Notes: generated by a model from the letters alone, not told the origin. Numbered from the stretch's first letter, positions 40,977 through 51,518 are shown. The stretch is 64,000 nucleotides of DNA from Paenibacillaceae bacterium GAS479 (GCA_900105225.1 LT629764.1:198098-262097), one strand, 5' to 3'. Numbers and translations are program-made.

Positions 40977-42677
40977 TTAGGCTCCTTTTTGTCGATCTGC
41001 CAGCACAAGCATTTCTTGTGCATGATGCCTTGTTTTGTCCGTGACTTCTACGCCGCCAAGCATCCGCGCTAGCTCATCGATCCGGCCCCGATCACTCAAT
41101 TCCTTAACGGAAGTTACGGTTCGATCTCGTACGACATCCTTGCTTATCTCATAATGGAAATCCGCCATGCAAGCCACTTGAGGCAGATGAGTAATTGAAA
41201 ACACTTGACATTTGCCAGATAATTGCGACATTTTCTCAGCGATTGCTTGAGCAGCCCGTCCACTGACACCAGTATCGACCTCATCAAATACCAGTACCGG
41301 TACTTGGTCGATCTCGGCAAAGATGCTCTTAAGTGCCAGCATAATACGCGACATCTCGCCACCGGAAGCAATTTTACTGAGCGGTTTAAGCGGTTCACCT
41401 GGATTGGGTGCAAGTAAAAAGGCTGCTTCATCAATTCCATGAAGAGTAAGCTTGAGGGTCTCATTCGTTGATTGCGTCTCCACATTGGCTCTGAATTGAG
41501 TACGGCTCATTCCGAGATCCTTGAGCTGTGCTTCCACCGATGCTGAAAGCAACTCAGCAGCGGACTGCCGTTTAAGAGAAAGCTCAAGCGCATATTGTGA
41601 ACAAACAGCATGAGCTTCCTTAAGGGACTTCTTCAGAGTCTGGATATGCTCATCACGGTTCTCAATTAAATCAGCATCATGTTTGATTTTTTTGTAATAA
41701 GCCATAATATCCGGTATGCTGTCTCCGTATTTGCGACGAAGACTGTTGATCAGATTGATTCGATCTTCAATTGCAGCAAGCCGAACCGGATCGCTCTGGA
41801 TGTTCTCCCGATATCCACGAAGCTGATGTGCAGCATCCTCTGCCTGGTAATAAGCGCTCTTAAGCTGCTCCGTAAGTGGACCAAGTAAGGCAGGGTTATA
41901 ACCCGAAATTTCTTCAAGCTTCTCGATGGCCGTGCTGAACGCATCTAATGCCCCGCTGTCGTTCAGTAGCTCGTATGCTTCAGAAGTGTGGGTCATGATC
42001 TTATCGGCATGACCAAGAACGTCCTTTTCCTCCTGTAGCTGATCCCATTCCTCTGCGCGAAGATTGGCCGAACGGATCTCTTCCATCTGGAATTTATACA
42101 GATCGAGCATCTGCATATTCTGACGACTCGTATTCATCATGCTCTTGAGCGAACTGCGAAGCTCACCATATTTAAAAAAGGTCGCTTGATATTGCTTCTT
42201 CAATGCCGCTACCTCTTCACCGGCAAACAGATCAAGCCATTCCAAATGCTGCTCACTGCGCAGCAACGATTGATGCTCATGCTGACCGTGGATATTAACG
42301 AGACACTCTCCGACTTCGCGGAGCATGGTCAGGTTGGCTATGGAACCATTTAAACGGCAGGAGCTCTTACCTTGAGCCGAAAGTTCTCTGCGAATGGTAA
42401 GCAAATCTTCTGAAGAGCCCTTCAAACCGAGCCTGTCCAATACATGCCAAACCGGATGAGAAGCAGGAAGGTCAAAGGAGGCCTCCATCTCCGCCTTGTC
42501 ACATCCGTAACGAACCATATCCGAAGATCCTCTTCCACCAATAAGCAGAATAAGCGCGTCAATCAGAATGGACTTGCCGGCCCCAGTCTCTCCTGTGAGA
42601 ACATGAAAACCGTCATGGAACCCCACTGTAACTTCTTCAATTACGGCAAGGTTGCGGATGGACAATTCACGAAGCAT
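40977..42677 (-). CDS. recN: DNA repair protein RecN
   Basis: An SMC-like ATPase that gathers and holds broken DNA ends. From ATG at MLRELSIRN (AAGGAG 8 bases ahead) it has 566 residues. Walker A is GETGAGKSILIDAL, the central part (about 160-370) is coiled coil, the signature is SKIASGGEMSRIMLALK and Walker B VLVFDEVDTGVSG. It follows argR by about 35 bases, giving the conserved tlyA-argR-recN order. Confidence 0.95.
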   Translation of the reverse strand: MLRELSIRNLAVIEEVTVGFHDGFHVLTGETGAGKSILIDALILLIGGRGSSDMVRYGCDKAEMEASFDLPASHPVWHVLDRLGLKGSSEDLLTIRRELSAQGKSSCRLNGSIANLTMLREVGECLVNIHGQHEHQSLLRSEQHLEWLDLFAGEEVAALKKQYQATFFKYGELRSSLKSMMNTSRQNMQMLDLYKFQMEEIRSANLRAEEWDQLQEEKDVLGHADKIMTHTSEAYELLNDSGALDAFSTAIEKLEEISGYNPALLGPLTEQLKSAYYQAEDAAHQLRGYRENIQSDPVRLAAIEDRINLINSLRRKYGDSIPDIMAYYKKIKHDADLIENRDEHIQTLKKSLKEAHAVCSQYALELSLKRQSAAELLSASVEAQLKDLGMSRTQFRANVETQSTNETLKLTLHGIDEAAFLLAPNPGEPLKPLSKIASGGEMSRIMLALKSIFAEIDQVPVLVFDEVDTGVSGRAAQAIAEKMSQLSGKCQVFSITHLPQVACMADFHYEISKDVVRDRTVTSVKELSDRGRIDELARMLGGVEVTDKTRHHAQEMLVLADRQKGA

Positions 42678-42711
42678 AGAAAACACTCCTTCGATCCAAT
42701 TAGAGTTTTAG

Positions 42712-43161
42712 TTAGCTCATCATTGCAAGCAGCTGCTCAACAATTTTATTGCCATGCTCTTTCTTGCGGCATATAAGTAAAAGCGTGTCGTCACCACTGA
42801 TCGTTCCCATAATTTCAGGCCATTCCATGCCATCAACCAAGGCCGCAATAGCGTTGGCCGTACCTGGAAGGCACTTCATTACAACCAGATTGTCTGCTTG
42901 ATCAACATGAAGAAAGTTGTCGAGCATCGAACGCTTAAGCTTATTAACAGGAATAAAGCGCTGTTCCTGTGGAAGTGAATATTTGTAACGGCCATCCTCG
43001 GAAGGAATCTTGATGAGCTGCAATTCCTTGATGTCTCTTGAAACCGTTGCCTGCGTTACCTGTAGGCCAGCCGTGCGAAGCGCGTCCACAAGCTCGTCTT
43101 GGGTCTCAATTACATTGCGTCCGATAATTTCACGAATTTTTACATGTCGCAATCCCTTCAT
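42712..43161 (-). CDS. argR: Arginine repressor ArgR/AhrC
   Basis: Arginine-sensing regulator that represses biosynthesis and activates catabolism. The 149-residue protein has an N-terminal winged helix (VDALRTAGLQVTQATVSRDIKE) and a C-terminal hexamerisation domain with Arg-binding GTISGDDTLLLICR. ATG has AAAGGAGG upstream. Its neighbours recN and tlyA are as in B. subtilis ahrC. Confidence 0.95.
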   Translation of the reverse strand: MKGLRHVKIREIIGRNVIETQDELVDALRTAGLQVTQATVSRDIKELQLIKIPSEDGRYKYSLPQEQRFIPVNKLKRSMLDNFLHVDQADNLVVMKCLPGTANAIAALVDGMEWPEIMGTISGDDTLLLICRKKEHGNKIVEQLLAMMS

Positions 43162-43164
43162 ACT

Positions 43165-43632
43165 TCAGGCCTCCTTTAGTTTAGGTTCTAGATTAATATC
43201 GAACTTAACCGTTCTTATGGTGTTGTACTCAATGTCCACGATCAGTATACCCTCCAGCTCCGGAAGCAGAAGCGTAAATACGAGTAGACGGTCTCTTAAT
43301 CCGCTGCCTGTCCATTCCATCGGCTGGCGGTCCCGCACAAGCTTCACCGCATACATGCTGTCATCACGGACCACTATATAGTCCACGTACAGCCGGCTGT
43401 ACATCTCCTGCCCGTCCAAATCTACGACGAGCGGAACGCGGTGTTTCCCCGAGACGACCTCATATCCTTGTGATTCAAGAAACAACACATGAGGATCATC
43501 CGGAGCTAATATCTCTCCCCGTCCTAAAACAAGTCGCTTCATACCCCGCGGCTCATGAAGCCAGTTGTAAAAAGCCCGATAAACCCAAAAGCCGATCAAC
43601 AGCGCAGCCGCGATCATGACGATCCCGTCCAA
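43165..43632 (-). CDS. Uncharacterised membrane-anchored protein
   Basis: I do not recognise the family. The 155-residue product has an N-terminal membrane segment (about residues 3-21), then a soluble part with alternating hydrophobic strands (RLYVDYIVVRDDSMYAVKLVRDR) and an aliphatic LLVFTLLLPELEGILIVDIEY stretch near the end. The start is TTG with GGGAG five bases ahead. It sits between tlyA and argR, ending only 3 bases before argR, so it is probably translated with it. Confidence 0.75.
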   Translation of the reverse strand: MDGIVMIAAALLIGFWVYRAFYNWLHEPRGMKRLVLGRGEILAPDDPHVLFLESQGYEVVSGKHRVPLVVDLDGQEMYSRLYVDYIVVRDDSMYAVKLVRDRQPMEWTGSGLRDRLLVFTLLLPELEGILIVDIEYNTIRTVKFDINLEPKLKEA

Positions 43633-43779
43633 GATATCTCCCTCCCCGTGCGTTATGAGGGTAGACTTCTATTCAGACATAGGATTATCCTTCCAGGCTA
43701 GGGGAGAGAGCCCCCGAACGTTTGTTTGCTGCAATCAGAATACCAGAACATGCGTTTGTCTGTAAAGAGGGAAACGGAA

Positions 43780-44607
43780 TTATTTGCCGGAATGAAAATG
43801 CTCGGCCGCTTGGCGCACTAGCTGTTCGAGCTTCTCGGCCCATGCATCAAGAGCCTCCGGATCAGCATCCCGCACCCAATGTGCAAGGAATTCGATATTG
43901 CCTTCACCGCCTGTAATGGGCGAAAATGTCAAGTGTTTAAGACTTAAGCCAGCCGTCGCCGCTGCAGCAACTACGCTTTGCAGAACTTCAAGATGCACCG
44001 CTTGCTCCCTGACTACTCCGGACTTGCCCACCTTGTCCCGTCCCGCCTCAAACTGAGGTTTGATCAGGCCGACTACATCCGAGCCTTCGGCAATCAGAGG
44101 CGCAAGGGCGGGAAGAATCAGCTTGAGTGAGATGAACGATACATCAATGGATGCGCAGTTCGGGACTGGCCCCGATAGATCCTCAGGCTTGATATAGCGA
44201 AAATTGACCCGCTCCATTACATTGACTTTAGGATGCTGGCGAAGCGACCAGTCCAGCTGATTGTAACCAACGTCAATGGCATACACATAGTCGGCCCCAT
44301 TTTGGAGCGCACAATCGGTGAACCCGCCCGTGGAAGCTCCGATATCGAGCATAACGCGACCAGACATATCGATTCCGAATTCCCGGATCGCCTTTTCAAG
44401 CTTCAAGCCGCCCCGGCTTACATAAGGATGGACGCTCCCCTTCACCTTGATGACGGATTCACGTTTTACTTTTGTTCCGCTTTTATCAACCGGCTCATTG
44501 TCAACAAGCACGAGTCCGGCCATCAAAGCAGCCTTCGCTTTTTCCCGACTTGGAAAATAGCCAAGCTCCACGAGCAGAATATCGATTCGTTCTTTAGTCG
44601 TTGTCAT
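43780..44607 (-). CDS. TlyA-family rRNA 2'-O-methyltransferase
   Basis: A 275-residue protein with an N-terminal S4 RNA-binding domain (about 5-65, ERIDILLVELGYFPSREKAKAALMAG) and an FtsJ-like methyltransferase domain: SAM motif LDIGASTGGFTDC, then catalytic Lys/Asp/Lys/Glu residues around DVGYNQL and LIKPQFEAG. Mycobacterial TlyA methylates 16S and 23S rRNA; B. subtilis YqxC holds this genome position. ATG has AAGGAGAG upstream. It follows dxs by 67 bases. Confidence 0.9.
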   Translation of the reverse strand: MTTTKERIDILLVELGYFPSREKAKAALMAGLVLVDNEPVDKSGTKVKRESVIKVKGSVHPYVSRGGLKLEKAIREFGIDMSGRVMLDIGASTGGFTDCALQNGADYVYAIDVGYNQLDWSLRQHPKVNVMERVNFRYIKPEDLSGPVPNCASIDVSFISLKLILPALAPLIAEGSDVVGLIKPQFEAGRDKVGKSGVVREQAVHLEVLQSVVAAAATAGLSLKHLTFSPITGGEGNIEFLAHWVRDADPEALDAWAEKLEQLVRQAAEHFHSGK

Positions 44608-44674
44608 TCCAGCTCTCCTTATAACCATAGAATGGCCTGCAGCCGGAATCGCCGCAGGCCATACAAAGGCTTAT

Positions 44675-46570
44675 TTAATGCTGATTGGTTGCCCGCTTGC
44701 GCTTAGGCTGCAAAGCAAGCACTTCCGCAGCGAGGCGCTCCGGAGTAAGACCAGAGGCTATCTGCTGCTCCTCAATGGAAGCATGCTCGATAAATTCATC
44801 GGGAATGCCGATCAGGCTGACAGAAGTTCCTGCTCGTCCCGTGAGCGAATAATGCTCGAGGATGGCTCCGCCGAGACCGCCTTGGACAGCACCTTCTTCC
44901 ATGACCAGAAGCGGCAGCCCCTCTTCCGCCAAGCTATCCAGCATCGCCGTATCCAGCGGCTTGATGAAGCGGGCATTGATCACTCTCAGAGAAAGCCCTT
45001 CGCGACGAAGCAACTCTGCAGCCCTCTCTGCCATCTCGACCATAGGACCAATCGCCATCACAGCAGCGGAATCGCCTTGACGCACAACTTCCCATGTTCC
45101 AATCGGAATCGGCGTCATGACGGGATCCAGCTCTACTCCCCTGCCGCTTACACGGGGATAGCGAACCGCTATCGGTCCGTCATTATAGTCTACGGCCGTT
45201 TTAAGCATATTCCGCAGCTCATTCTCGTCCTTAGGCATCATCATGACCATATTGGGGATATGCCGCATGAATGAGATATCGAAGACGCCGTGATGCGTTT
45301 CGCCGTCAGGTCCTACGAACCCAGCCCGGTCAATTGCAAATATAACGTTAGCATTATGACGACAAATATCGTGCACGACCTGATCATAAGCCCGCTGAAG
45401 GAACGTAGAGTAAACCGCGTAAACGGGCTTCATTCCTTCCATTGCCAAGGCAGCAGACATCGTGGCCGCATGCTGCTCGGCTATTCCCACATCGATCATC
45501 CGACCCGGGAATCGAGCCGCAAACTTCATCAAGCCAGAACCAGCCGGCATGGCCGGAGTGACTGCGACGATTCGCTCATCGCGTTCAGCCAGCTCGATAA
45601 GAGCATTGCCGAAAATCTCCGTATACATAGGCAGGCCGGCGGATTTCAGTACTTGACCGGATTCAATTTTATAGGGAGTAGTCCCATGCCATTTAAAGGA
45701 ATCGGCTTCAGCTGGCTTATAACCCTTACCCTTAAGCGTTACAACATGCACCATTACTGGCCCCGGCATATGGCTGGCTTGCTGAAGCGTCTCCAGCAGC
45801 TGCTCCATGTCATGGCCGTCTACAGGTCCAAGATAATGCAATCCGAACTGCTCAAACAGAATACCGCTGACTAGCAAATACTTGAGGCTATCCTTGAATC
45901 GCTCAGCCGTTTTGGCCAGCTTGCCGCCAATCGCCGGCACCTTCTGAAGAAGCGACTGAAGATCCTCTTTAGCCTTTTGATAGTGGCGATCTGTACGGAT
46001 TCGGCCTAAATACTGATGCATCGCACCGACGTTCGGAGCGATCGACATCTCATTATCATTGAGTATGACGATCATATTCCGCTTCTCGTGGCCGATATGG
46101 TTCAGTGCTTCGAGCGCCATTCCACCGGTAAGCGCACCGTCGCCGATAATGGCAACAACCTTGTTCGACTCGCCCTTAAAATCACGAGCCATAGCCATGC
46201 CCATAGCCGCAGACAGCGATGTGCTGCTATGCCCAGCTTCCCACACATCATGCTCGCTCTCAGCTCGCTTGATGAAGCCGCAAAGTCCACCTTGCTTGCG
46301 AAGTGAATCAAAACGATCCATGCGCCCGGTTAAGATCTTATGCACGTAGGATTGGTGACCGACGTCAAAAATAAATTTATCATTTGGACTGTCAAACAGA
46401 AAGTGCAGCGCAAGAGTCAGCTCCACAACACCAAGATTTGGCGCTAAATGTCCTCCCGTGGCCGAAAGCTTCGTCACGAGAAAATCTCGGATTTCGCCCG
46501 CGAGCTGTTCAAGCTCCAGGACGGAGAGGCCTTTCAGATCTTGGGGTCCGTTAAGTTTATCGAGCAGCAC
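44675..46570 (-). CDS. dxs: 1-deoxy-D-xylulose-5-phosphate synthase
   Basis: First enzyme of the MEP isoprenoid pathway, condensing pyruvate with glyceraldehyde 3-phosphate. The 631-residue protein has TPP motif [18 protein letters not shown] through NDNEMSI, the DGHD loop ([12 protein letters not shown]), [17 protein letters not shown] and a transketolase C-terminal domain. GTG start with GAGGA upstream. It follows ispA, as in B. subtilis xseA-xseB-ispA-dxs-yqxC. Confidence 0.96.
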   Translation of the reverse strand: MLLDKLNGPQDLKGLSVLELEQLAGEIRDFLVTKLSATGGHLAPNLGVVELTLALHFLFDSPNDKFIFDVGHQSYVHKILTGRMDRFDSLRKQGGLCGFIKRAESEHDVWEAGHSSTSLSAAMGMAMARDFKGESNKVVAIIGDGALTGGMALEALNHIGHEKRNMIVILNDNEMSIAPNVGAMHQYLGRIRTDRHYQKAKEDLQSLLQKVPAIGGKLAKTAERFKDSLKYLLVSGILFEQFGLHYLGPVDGHDMEQLLETLQQASHMPGPVMVHVVTLKGKGYKPAEADSFKWHGTTPYKIESGQVLKSAGLPMYTEIFGNALIELAERDERIVAVTPAMPAGSGLMKFAARFPGRMIDVGIAEQHAATMSAALAMEGMKPVYAVYSTFLQRAYDQVVHDICRHNANVIFAIDRAGFVGPDGETHHGVFDISFMRHIPNMVMMMPKDENELRNMLKTAVDYNDGPIAVRYPRVSGRGVELDPVMTPIPIGTWEVVRQGDSAAVMAIGPMVEMAERAAELLRREGLSLRVINARFIKPLDTAMLDSLAEEGLPLLVMEEGAVQGGLGGAILEHYSLTGRAGTSVSLIGIPDEFIEHASIEEQQIASGLTPERLAAEVLALQPKRKRATNQH

Positions 46571-46672
46571 ATTAGGTTCCTCGCTTTCGTGAGCGGCAAG
46601 AAAGTTGCCATCCAGTCAATACACATTATTCTCCATTATACCATATAAGACGACATGAATCCTCTTCCCTTG

Positions 46673-47584
46673 TTACCGATCTCGGTTCATCAGGAAATCG
46701 GACAGTTGAAGCAGCCGGTCAGGCCGCTTCAGCTTTGCTTCATACAACGCTTGTTTCGCTTCCTCAGTCAGCTTCTCCATCAACCGGCGACTCTCTTCCA
46801 TGCCGATCAGATAAGGATAAGTAACTTTGCCTGCGGCAGTATCGCTGTTCGTCTTTTTGCCAAGCTTCTTCTCATCTCCAACCAGATCCAGAATGTCATC
46901 CTGAATTTGAAAGGCTAGACCAATTTTACGGCCGAACGTCGTCAGCTTCACCAAAGTTTCAGCATCGGCGCCACCGAGCCTTGCACCGGCCGTTACAGAG
47001 AAGACGATTAAGTCGCTCGTTTTGTGTTCATGAATATATTCCAGCTCCGCAATTGTCGTTATTCCCTGCTCTCCTTGCATGTCTGCGGCTTGGCCGCCAA
47101 CCATGCCTGCAGCTCCAGACAAGCGGGCAAGATCCTCGACAATATCCAGCACATCCACCGGATTGGCTCCATAGTGACGAGCCGATGCTGCCAGCTGAAA
47201 GGCATGAGTAAGTAATGCATCCCCGGCGAGAATCGCCATCGCTTCGCCAAAAACGCGATGATTCGTCGGCTTCCCGCGACGGAAATCATCATTGTCCATC
47301 GCAGGCAGATCATCATGGACAAGCGAATAAGTATGGATCAGCTCCACAGCACAAGCGACACGAAGAACTGCTTTGCTGTCTCGCTCGTCGCCTCGAGCTG
47401 CCTCTGCTGAAGCTAACACGAGTACAGGACGCAGCCTCTTCCCGCCAGCAGACAACGAATAGTCCATTGACTCACGGAGCTTAACCGGAACATTCCATTC
47501 GACAGGCAGCGATCTTGCCAGCTCCTCCTCAACGCGAGAAACAGAGGTAGCTAAATAGTCGCCAAGCATAGCTTGCTCACTCAC
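46673..47584 (-). CDS. ispA: Farnesyl diphosphate synthase
   Basis: Elongates DMAPP with two IPP units to farnesyl diphosphate. The 303-residue protein has the first Asp-rich motif HDDLPAMDNDDFRRG, the second QIQDDILDLVGD, and GKRLRPVLVL for diphosphate binding. The GTG start overlaps the xseB stop as GTGA, so translation is coupled. Confidence 0.94.
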   Translation of the reverse strand: MSEQAMLGDYLATSVSRVEEELARSLPVEWNVPVKLRESMDYSLSAGGKRLRPVLVLASAEAARGDERDSKAVLRVACAVELIHTYSLVHDDLPAMDNDDFRRGKPTNHRVFGEAMAILAGDALLTHAFQLAASARHYGANPVDVLDIVEDLARLSGAAGMVGGQAADMQGEQGITTIAELEYIHEHKTSDLIVFSVTAGARLGGADAETLVKLTTFGRKIGLAFQIQDDILDLVGDEKKLGKKTNSDTAAGKVTYPYLIGMEESRRLMEKLTEEAKQALYEAKLKRPDRLLQLSDFLMNRDR

Positions 47585-47844
47585 AGAGTCTCCCCCCGTT
47601 CTTCACCCGCAGAGGCAAAAGGCTCTGTCCTAAGCTCAGACCCTCCATCAAGCAGAGCTTCGATTTTTCTTTCGACCTGTTCGAGCTTGCCGCCACACAA
47701 ATGGGAAAGCTTCATGCCCTCTTGAAACAGCTCGATAGCGGTCTCCAGCGGCACATCGCTGCTTTCCAGCCGCTCTACAATCTCCTCAAGCTTTTCCATT
47801 GCCTGCTCAAAGCTGAGCGCCTGCTCTAGCGTCTCATCGCTCAT
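47581..47844 (-). CDS. xseB: Exodeoxyribonuclease VII small subunit
   Basis: An 87-residue coiled-coil subunit that regulates XseA. The family pattern FEQAMEKLEEIVERLESSDVPLE and LFQEGMKLSHLCGGKLE is clear. It overlaps both neighbours by 4 bases (ATGA with xseA, GTGA with ispA). Confidence 0.94.
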   Translation of the reverse strand: MSDETLEQALSFEQAMEKLEEIVERLESSDVPLETAIELFQEGMKLSHLCGGKLEQVERKIEALLDGGSELRTEPFASAGEERGETL

Positions 47845-49199
47845 TCCTGCTCATCCTCCTTGATCGACCATACGTGACACTGCGCGCTGCCGTCAGGCAG
47901 GCGGACATGGACCACATCGCCGAGCTCCAGATCCTTTACGGAACGGACCAGCTTATCGTTGCTTTCTTCGTATACAAGACTGTACCCACGAGACATTACT
48001 TTAAGCGGACTAAGAGCATCCAACTGTCGGACAGAAGACACTGTTCGTTGCCGCGCATCTTTCACATTAGAACGAATCGACTTCTCGAGTCTCTCCATCA
48101 AACGTCCCAGTTCGCGGCGGGATTCGCCAGCTCTGCTATGCGGTGATTGAGTTTCCAGTCTTCTTTGCAATCGCTCCAGCTTATGTGCGGCTCGCTCGGG
48201 ATGCCGCCCAGCACGCTCTTCCAGCCGCTGGCGAAGTCGGTCAAGCCGCTGAGCTTGATCCAACATATAACGGCGCGGATGGACAAAATAAGGGGAGCGA
48301 CGCGCGCGAAGCAGTCGCTCCTTGCGGATGCGAACCTTATTAAGAACGGCCGCCTCCAAACGCTGGTCCAGCCTGGCCAGCGATTCTCGGAGCTCCGCCA
48401 TATGCGGCGCAGCTAGCTCTGCTGCCGCTGTAGGTGTCGCAGCACGCTGATCAGCTGCAAAATCAGCGATCGTGAAGTCCGTCTCATGGCCAACGGCAGA
48501 AATGATAGGTATAAGCGAGGAAGCAATGGCTCGGGCTACTGCTTCCTCATTAAAGGCCCATAACTCCTCCAGCGAGCCGCCTCCACGGCCAACGATTAAT
48601 ACATCGGCCTTGCCATGACGATTCATCGCCTCAATGCCTCGCACAATGGAAGGAGCAGCGCTTTTGCCCTGCACAACTGCGGGATAAATCAAAATCGCTG
48701 CCGCCGGGTATCTCCGCTGCAGCGTTGTGATAATATCCCTAATTGCAGCTCCTGTCGGCGAGGTGATAACGCCAATCACGGCAGGATAGCGCGGCAGCGG
48801 CCGCTTGCGCGATTCGTGGAACAAACCTTCCTCATCCAATCGAGCCTTGAGCTGCTCATACGCAAGATAAAGACTTCCAAGTCCGTCCGGCTGCATACTC
48901 GTGCAGTAGAACTGGTAATTGCCATCACGCTCATATACGGATATGTTGCCTCTGGCAATAACTTTGGTGCCTTCACGTGGAATAAAGGGGAGCCTCTGAT
49001 TGTGAGTTGCAAACATGATGCATTTGAGCCGGCTGTCCTTATCCTTGAGCGTATAATACATATGGCCACTGGAATGATGGGTAAAGTTGGAGATTTCTCC
49101 ACGAATCCATACATCGCCAAGCAGACGATCGCCTTCCAGCTTCATGCGAATATATTTGGTCAGTTCTTTGATGGAATAAATACGAGGTGTATCGGCCAC
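47841..49199 (-). CDS. xseA: Exodeoxyribonuclease VII large subunit
   Basis: Catalytic subunit that degrades single-stranded DNA processively. The 452-residue protein has an N-terminal OB fold (about 8-105; DVWIRGEISNFTHHSSGHMY), the nuclease domain (GVITSPTGAAIRDI, DVLIVGRGGGSLEELWAFN, SAVGHETDFTIADF) and a C-terminal Arg-rich coiled coil. GTG start, 4 bases after the folD stop. Confidence 0.95.
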   Translation of the reverse strand: MADTPRIYSIKELTKYIRMKLEGDRLLGDVWIRGEISNFTHHSSGHMYYTLKDKDSRLKCIMFATHNQRLPFIPREGTKVIARGNISVYERDGNYQFYCTSMQPDGLGSLYLAYEQLKARLDEEGLFHESRKRPLPRYPAVIGVITSPTGAAIRDIITTLQRRYPAAAILIYPAVVQGKSAAPSIVRGIEAMNRHGKADVLIVGRGGGSLEELWAFNEEAVARAIASSLIPIISAVGHETDFTIADFAADQRAATPTAAAELAAPHMAELRESLARLDQRLEAAVLNKVRIRKERLLRARRSPYFVHPRRYMLDQAQRLDRLRQRLEERAGRHPERAAHKLERLQRRLETQSPHSRAGESRRELGRLMERLEKSIRSNVKDARQRTVSSVRQLDALSPLKVMSRGYSLVYEESNDKLVRSVKDLELGDVVHVRLPDGSAQCHVWSIKEDEQE

Positions 49200-49203
49200 T
49201 GTA

Positions 49204-50058
49204 TCAAACCCCTGCCTGAAGCTTGGCTGCCTTCAGGGTATTCTTCATCAGCATGGCGATCGTCATCGGACCGACTCCGCCTGGAACCGGCGTAATTGCG
49301 GACGCCTTGTTAAGGCAATCGTCGTAGTCGACATCCCCGGATAGCTTGCCATTGTCAAGCCGGTTAACGCCAACGTCGATTACAACAGCACCAGGCTTGA
49401 CGAAGCGGCTGTCGATCGCTTTGGGTTTACCAATTGCGACGACGAGAATATCGGCCTCCGCAGCGATTCGCTCCATATTTTCTGTACGAGAGTGGCAGAT
49501 GGTAACGGTCGCATTTTCGCGAAGCAGCAACATTGCAACAGGTTTTCCCACAATATTGCTACGTCCAATGACTACCGCATGTTTGCCAGAAATCTCCATA
49601 TCCGTTCGTTTGATCAACTCAATGATGCCTGCAGGTGTGCATGGCAGAAGGCTCTCATCACCGATAACCAAATTGCCAGTGCTTTGAGGACTGAAGCTGT
49701 CTACGTCCTTGTGGACCGCAATCGCATCGATGACCGACTTCTCGTTGATGTGCTTAGGCAATGGAAGCTGAACTAAAATTCCATGCACGGAATCGTTACG
49801 GTTCAGGTTTCCAACAAGCTCCACAAGTTCAGCTTCCGTCGTTTCCTCCGGCAGTCGATGAACCTCGGAGTAAAAGCCCATTTCGCGGCAGGTTTTCTCC
49901 TTATTGCCGACATAAACAGCCGAAGCCGGATCTCCGCCGACTAAAACGACCGCCAGGCCGGGCACGATGCCTTGCCCCTTCAAGTTCCCTGTTTCCAGTC
50001 GTATCTCTTCCTTGATTTCCTGTGCGATACGTTTGCCGTCAATAACCTTTGCACTCAT
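49204..50058 (-). CDS. folD: Bifunctional methylene-THF dehydrogenase / methenyl-THF cyclohydrolase
   Basis: Interconverts methylene-, methenyl- and formyl-tetrahydrofolate using NADP. The 284-residue protein shows catalytic Tyr/Lys in [25 protein letters not shown] loop [16 protein letters not shown], and [18 protein letters not shown] has GGGGAGAG ahead. It lies between nusB and xseA, as in Bacillus. Confidence 0.96.
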   Translation of the reverse strand: MSAKVIDGKRIAQEIKEEIRLETGNLKGQGIVPGLAVVLVGGDPASAVYVGNKEKTCREMGFYSEVHRLPEETTEAELVELVGNLNRNDSVHGILVQLPLPKHINEKSVIDAIAVHKDVDSFSPQSTGNLVIGDESLLPCTPAGIIELIKRTDMEISGKHAVVIGRSNIVGKPVAMLLLRENATVTICHSRTENMERIAAEADILVVAIGKPKAIDSRFVKPGAVVIDVGVNRLDNGKLSGDVDYDDCLNKASAITPVPGGVGPMTIAMLMKNTLKAAKLQAGV

Positions 50059-50099
50059 GAGAATCTCTCCCCTCGGAACGTTGACCTCTTGTGAACGGT

Positions 50100-50546
50100 T
50101 TATTGGGATTTGAGCTTGTCCAGTTCCGCGATAAGTCTGCCAAGTACACCATTGACAAACTTGCCCGATTCGTTCGTACCAAAATGCTTGGATAACTCGA
50201 TGGCTTCATTGACAACCGCTTTAGGCGGTACATCAGCGCCGAATACTAACTCGTAACAAGCAAGTCGCAGCACCTGATGATCAACCTTGGACAGACGATC
50301 GACCTGCCAACCCGTCAAATATTGCTGCAGCATAGCGTCAATGGCCACTTTGCGTTCGATAACGCCAAGCACTAGTTGCTTCGCGAAATCTCCCGTCTCG
50401 CCTTCTTCCACCTTGTCTGCGCCGATCTCATTCTCATCCCGGGCTTCGGCAAGCAGCATTGCTACCGCCTCCTCCACCGTTACCTCGTTCATTTCCATAT
50501 GGTACAGGCTCTGTACCGCAATTTCACGCGCCAACCTACGTTTCAT
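50100..50546 (-). CDS. nusB: Transcription antitermination factor NusB
   Basis: Binds boxA RNA with NusE (S10) to support rRNA transcription. The 148-residue all-helical protein has the [19 protein letters not shown]-terminal helix, [11 protein letters not shown] and [18 protein letters not shown] motifs. ATG has AGGAGG 4 bases ahead. It starts the nusB-folD-xseA-xseB-ispA series after a terminator. Confidence 0.95.
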   Translation of the reverse strand: MKRRLAREIAVQSLYHMEMNEVTVEEAVAMLLAEARDENEIGADKVEEGETGDFAKQLVLGVIERKVAIDAMLQQYLTGWQVDRLSKVDHQVLRLACYELVFGADVPPKAVVNEAIELSKHFGTNESGKFVNGVLGRLIAELDKLKSQ

Positions 50547-50598
50547 AATGCCTCCTAGCCTAAGCTATATAATTGTATAGGATTTTCGTGCTAACCCT

Positions 50599-50676
50599 TA
50601 AAAAACCTATGATCTCCTCCCTGCTCCGAACAACCGCGCGTTCGCGCAGCAAAGGTCCGAAGTACGGAGGAGATCA
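50599..50676 (-). terminator. Terminator after the DUF2273 gene
   Basis: Minus strand TGATCTCCTCC pairs with GGAGGAGATCA (11 bp), enclosing an inner GCGCG/CGCGC helix, followed by TAGGTTTTTT. It separates the Asp23/AmaP module from nusB. Confidence 0.8.
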
Positions 50677-50681
50677 CAGGA

Positions 50682-50912
50682 TCAGCGATACCGTTGAAAC
50701 CGATCTTCAAGCCATGCCGCGATCCTTCTCCAGGGTACTAGCGGCTCGCCGCCGGTATCCTTGCGGAAGCCGACCGTATAGCCGATCCACAGGAGCAAGG
50801 CCACAAAAAGCATGTCCCAGAAGCCGGAGACCAGAAATATAAGCGCCAAAAACAAGGCGGTACCTACTCCGGCTATTCTGCCGCCGTAAACTTCCCACCA
50901 TTCTTTCCACAT
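50682..50912 (-). CDS. DUF2273 small membrane protein
   Basis: A 76-residue protein with one or two hydrophobic segments (about 13-50) and the motif GLLLWIGYTVGFRKD-like (here LLLWIGYTVGFRKD) seen in DUF2273. Such proteins are usually encoded with Asp23 and AmaP, as here, and probably sit with them at the membrane. It starts 13 bases after amaP. Confidence 0.85.
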   Translation of the reverse strand: MWKEWWEVYGGRIAGVGTALFLALIFLVSGFWDMLFVALLLWIGYTVGFRKDTGGEPLVPWRRIAAWLEDRFQRYR

Positions 50913-50925
50913 CGTTGCCCGCCTC

Positions 50926-51486
50926 CTATTCTACACGGCTCTTGAAGGAAGGAGAAGGAACAACATTGGCTACATACACCGACACGGCCGCAACCGGAAT
51001 CCCCGTTATTTCCTCCACATGATCCTTGACAGACTTCTGAATGTCCTCGGTCAGAAGAGGAATGGAAGTTTCACCGTCCACAACAGCGCGAATCGCAATC
51101 TCAAGTCCGGCTTCAGCTGCTGTAATACGAGTTTTGAGATCTTTCACACCGCGCTGGCGGCCTGCTGCTTTAAGCACAAGGCTCTCTACCGTATCCATTG
51201 AAATGCGAATGTCACCAAAGTCGTTGCGCTGATCGATGGAAGATGAAGCAGTTCCCGCAACCCGGATTGACACATAGAACAACCGTACACTGATTAACAG
51301 CATGACAATCGCACCGATTAGAATGGCCAGATTAACCAAACTGCCGGTCTCGTACCAATCAGATATGAAACTTTCTACGTCATGTTCCTTGAAGCCACCG
51401 GCGCTGAAAATAATCGCAATTACAGCTATGATACCTGCCACAAGACTGTACAGAAACAAGAGCAGTCTGTCCACAATTCGACTCAC
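50926..51486 (-). CDS. amaP: Alkaline shock response membrane anchor protein AmaP
   Basis: In Staphylococcus AmaP anchors Asp23 near the membrane. The GTG start at VSRIVDRLLL has AGAGGAGG upstream, giving 186 residues. Two membrane segments (about 7-30 and 48-70) are followed by an Asp23-like domain (SMDTVESLVLKAAGRQRGVKDL). It lies between an Asp23-family gene and DUF2273. A hairpin with 11-bp stem precedes it. Confidence 0.85.
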   Translation of the reverse strand: MSRIVDRLLLFLYSLVAGIIAVIAIIFSAGGFKEHDVESFISDWYETGSLVNLAILIGAIVMLLISVRLFYVSIRVAGTASSSIDQRNDFGDIRISMDTVESLVLKAAGRQRGVKDLKTRITAAEAGLEIAIRAVVDGETSIPLLTEDIQKSVKDHVEEITGIPVAAVSVYVANVVPSPSFKSRVE

Positions 51487-51518
51487 GCGAGGTAGACCTC
51501 CTCTATAAAGCGGAATAA

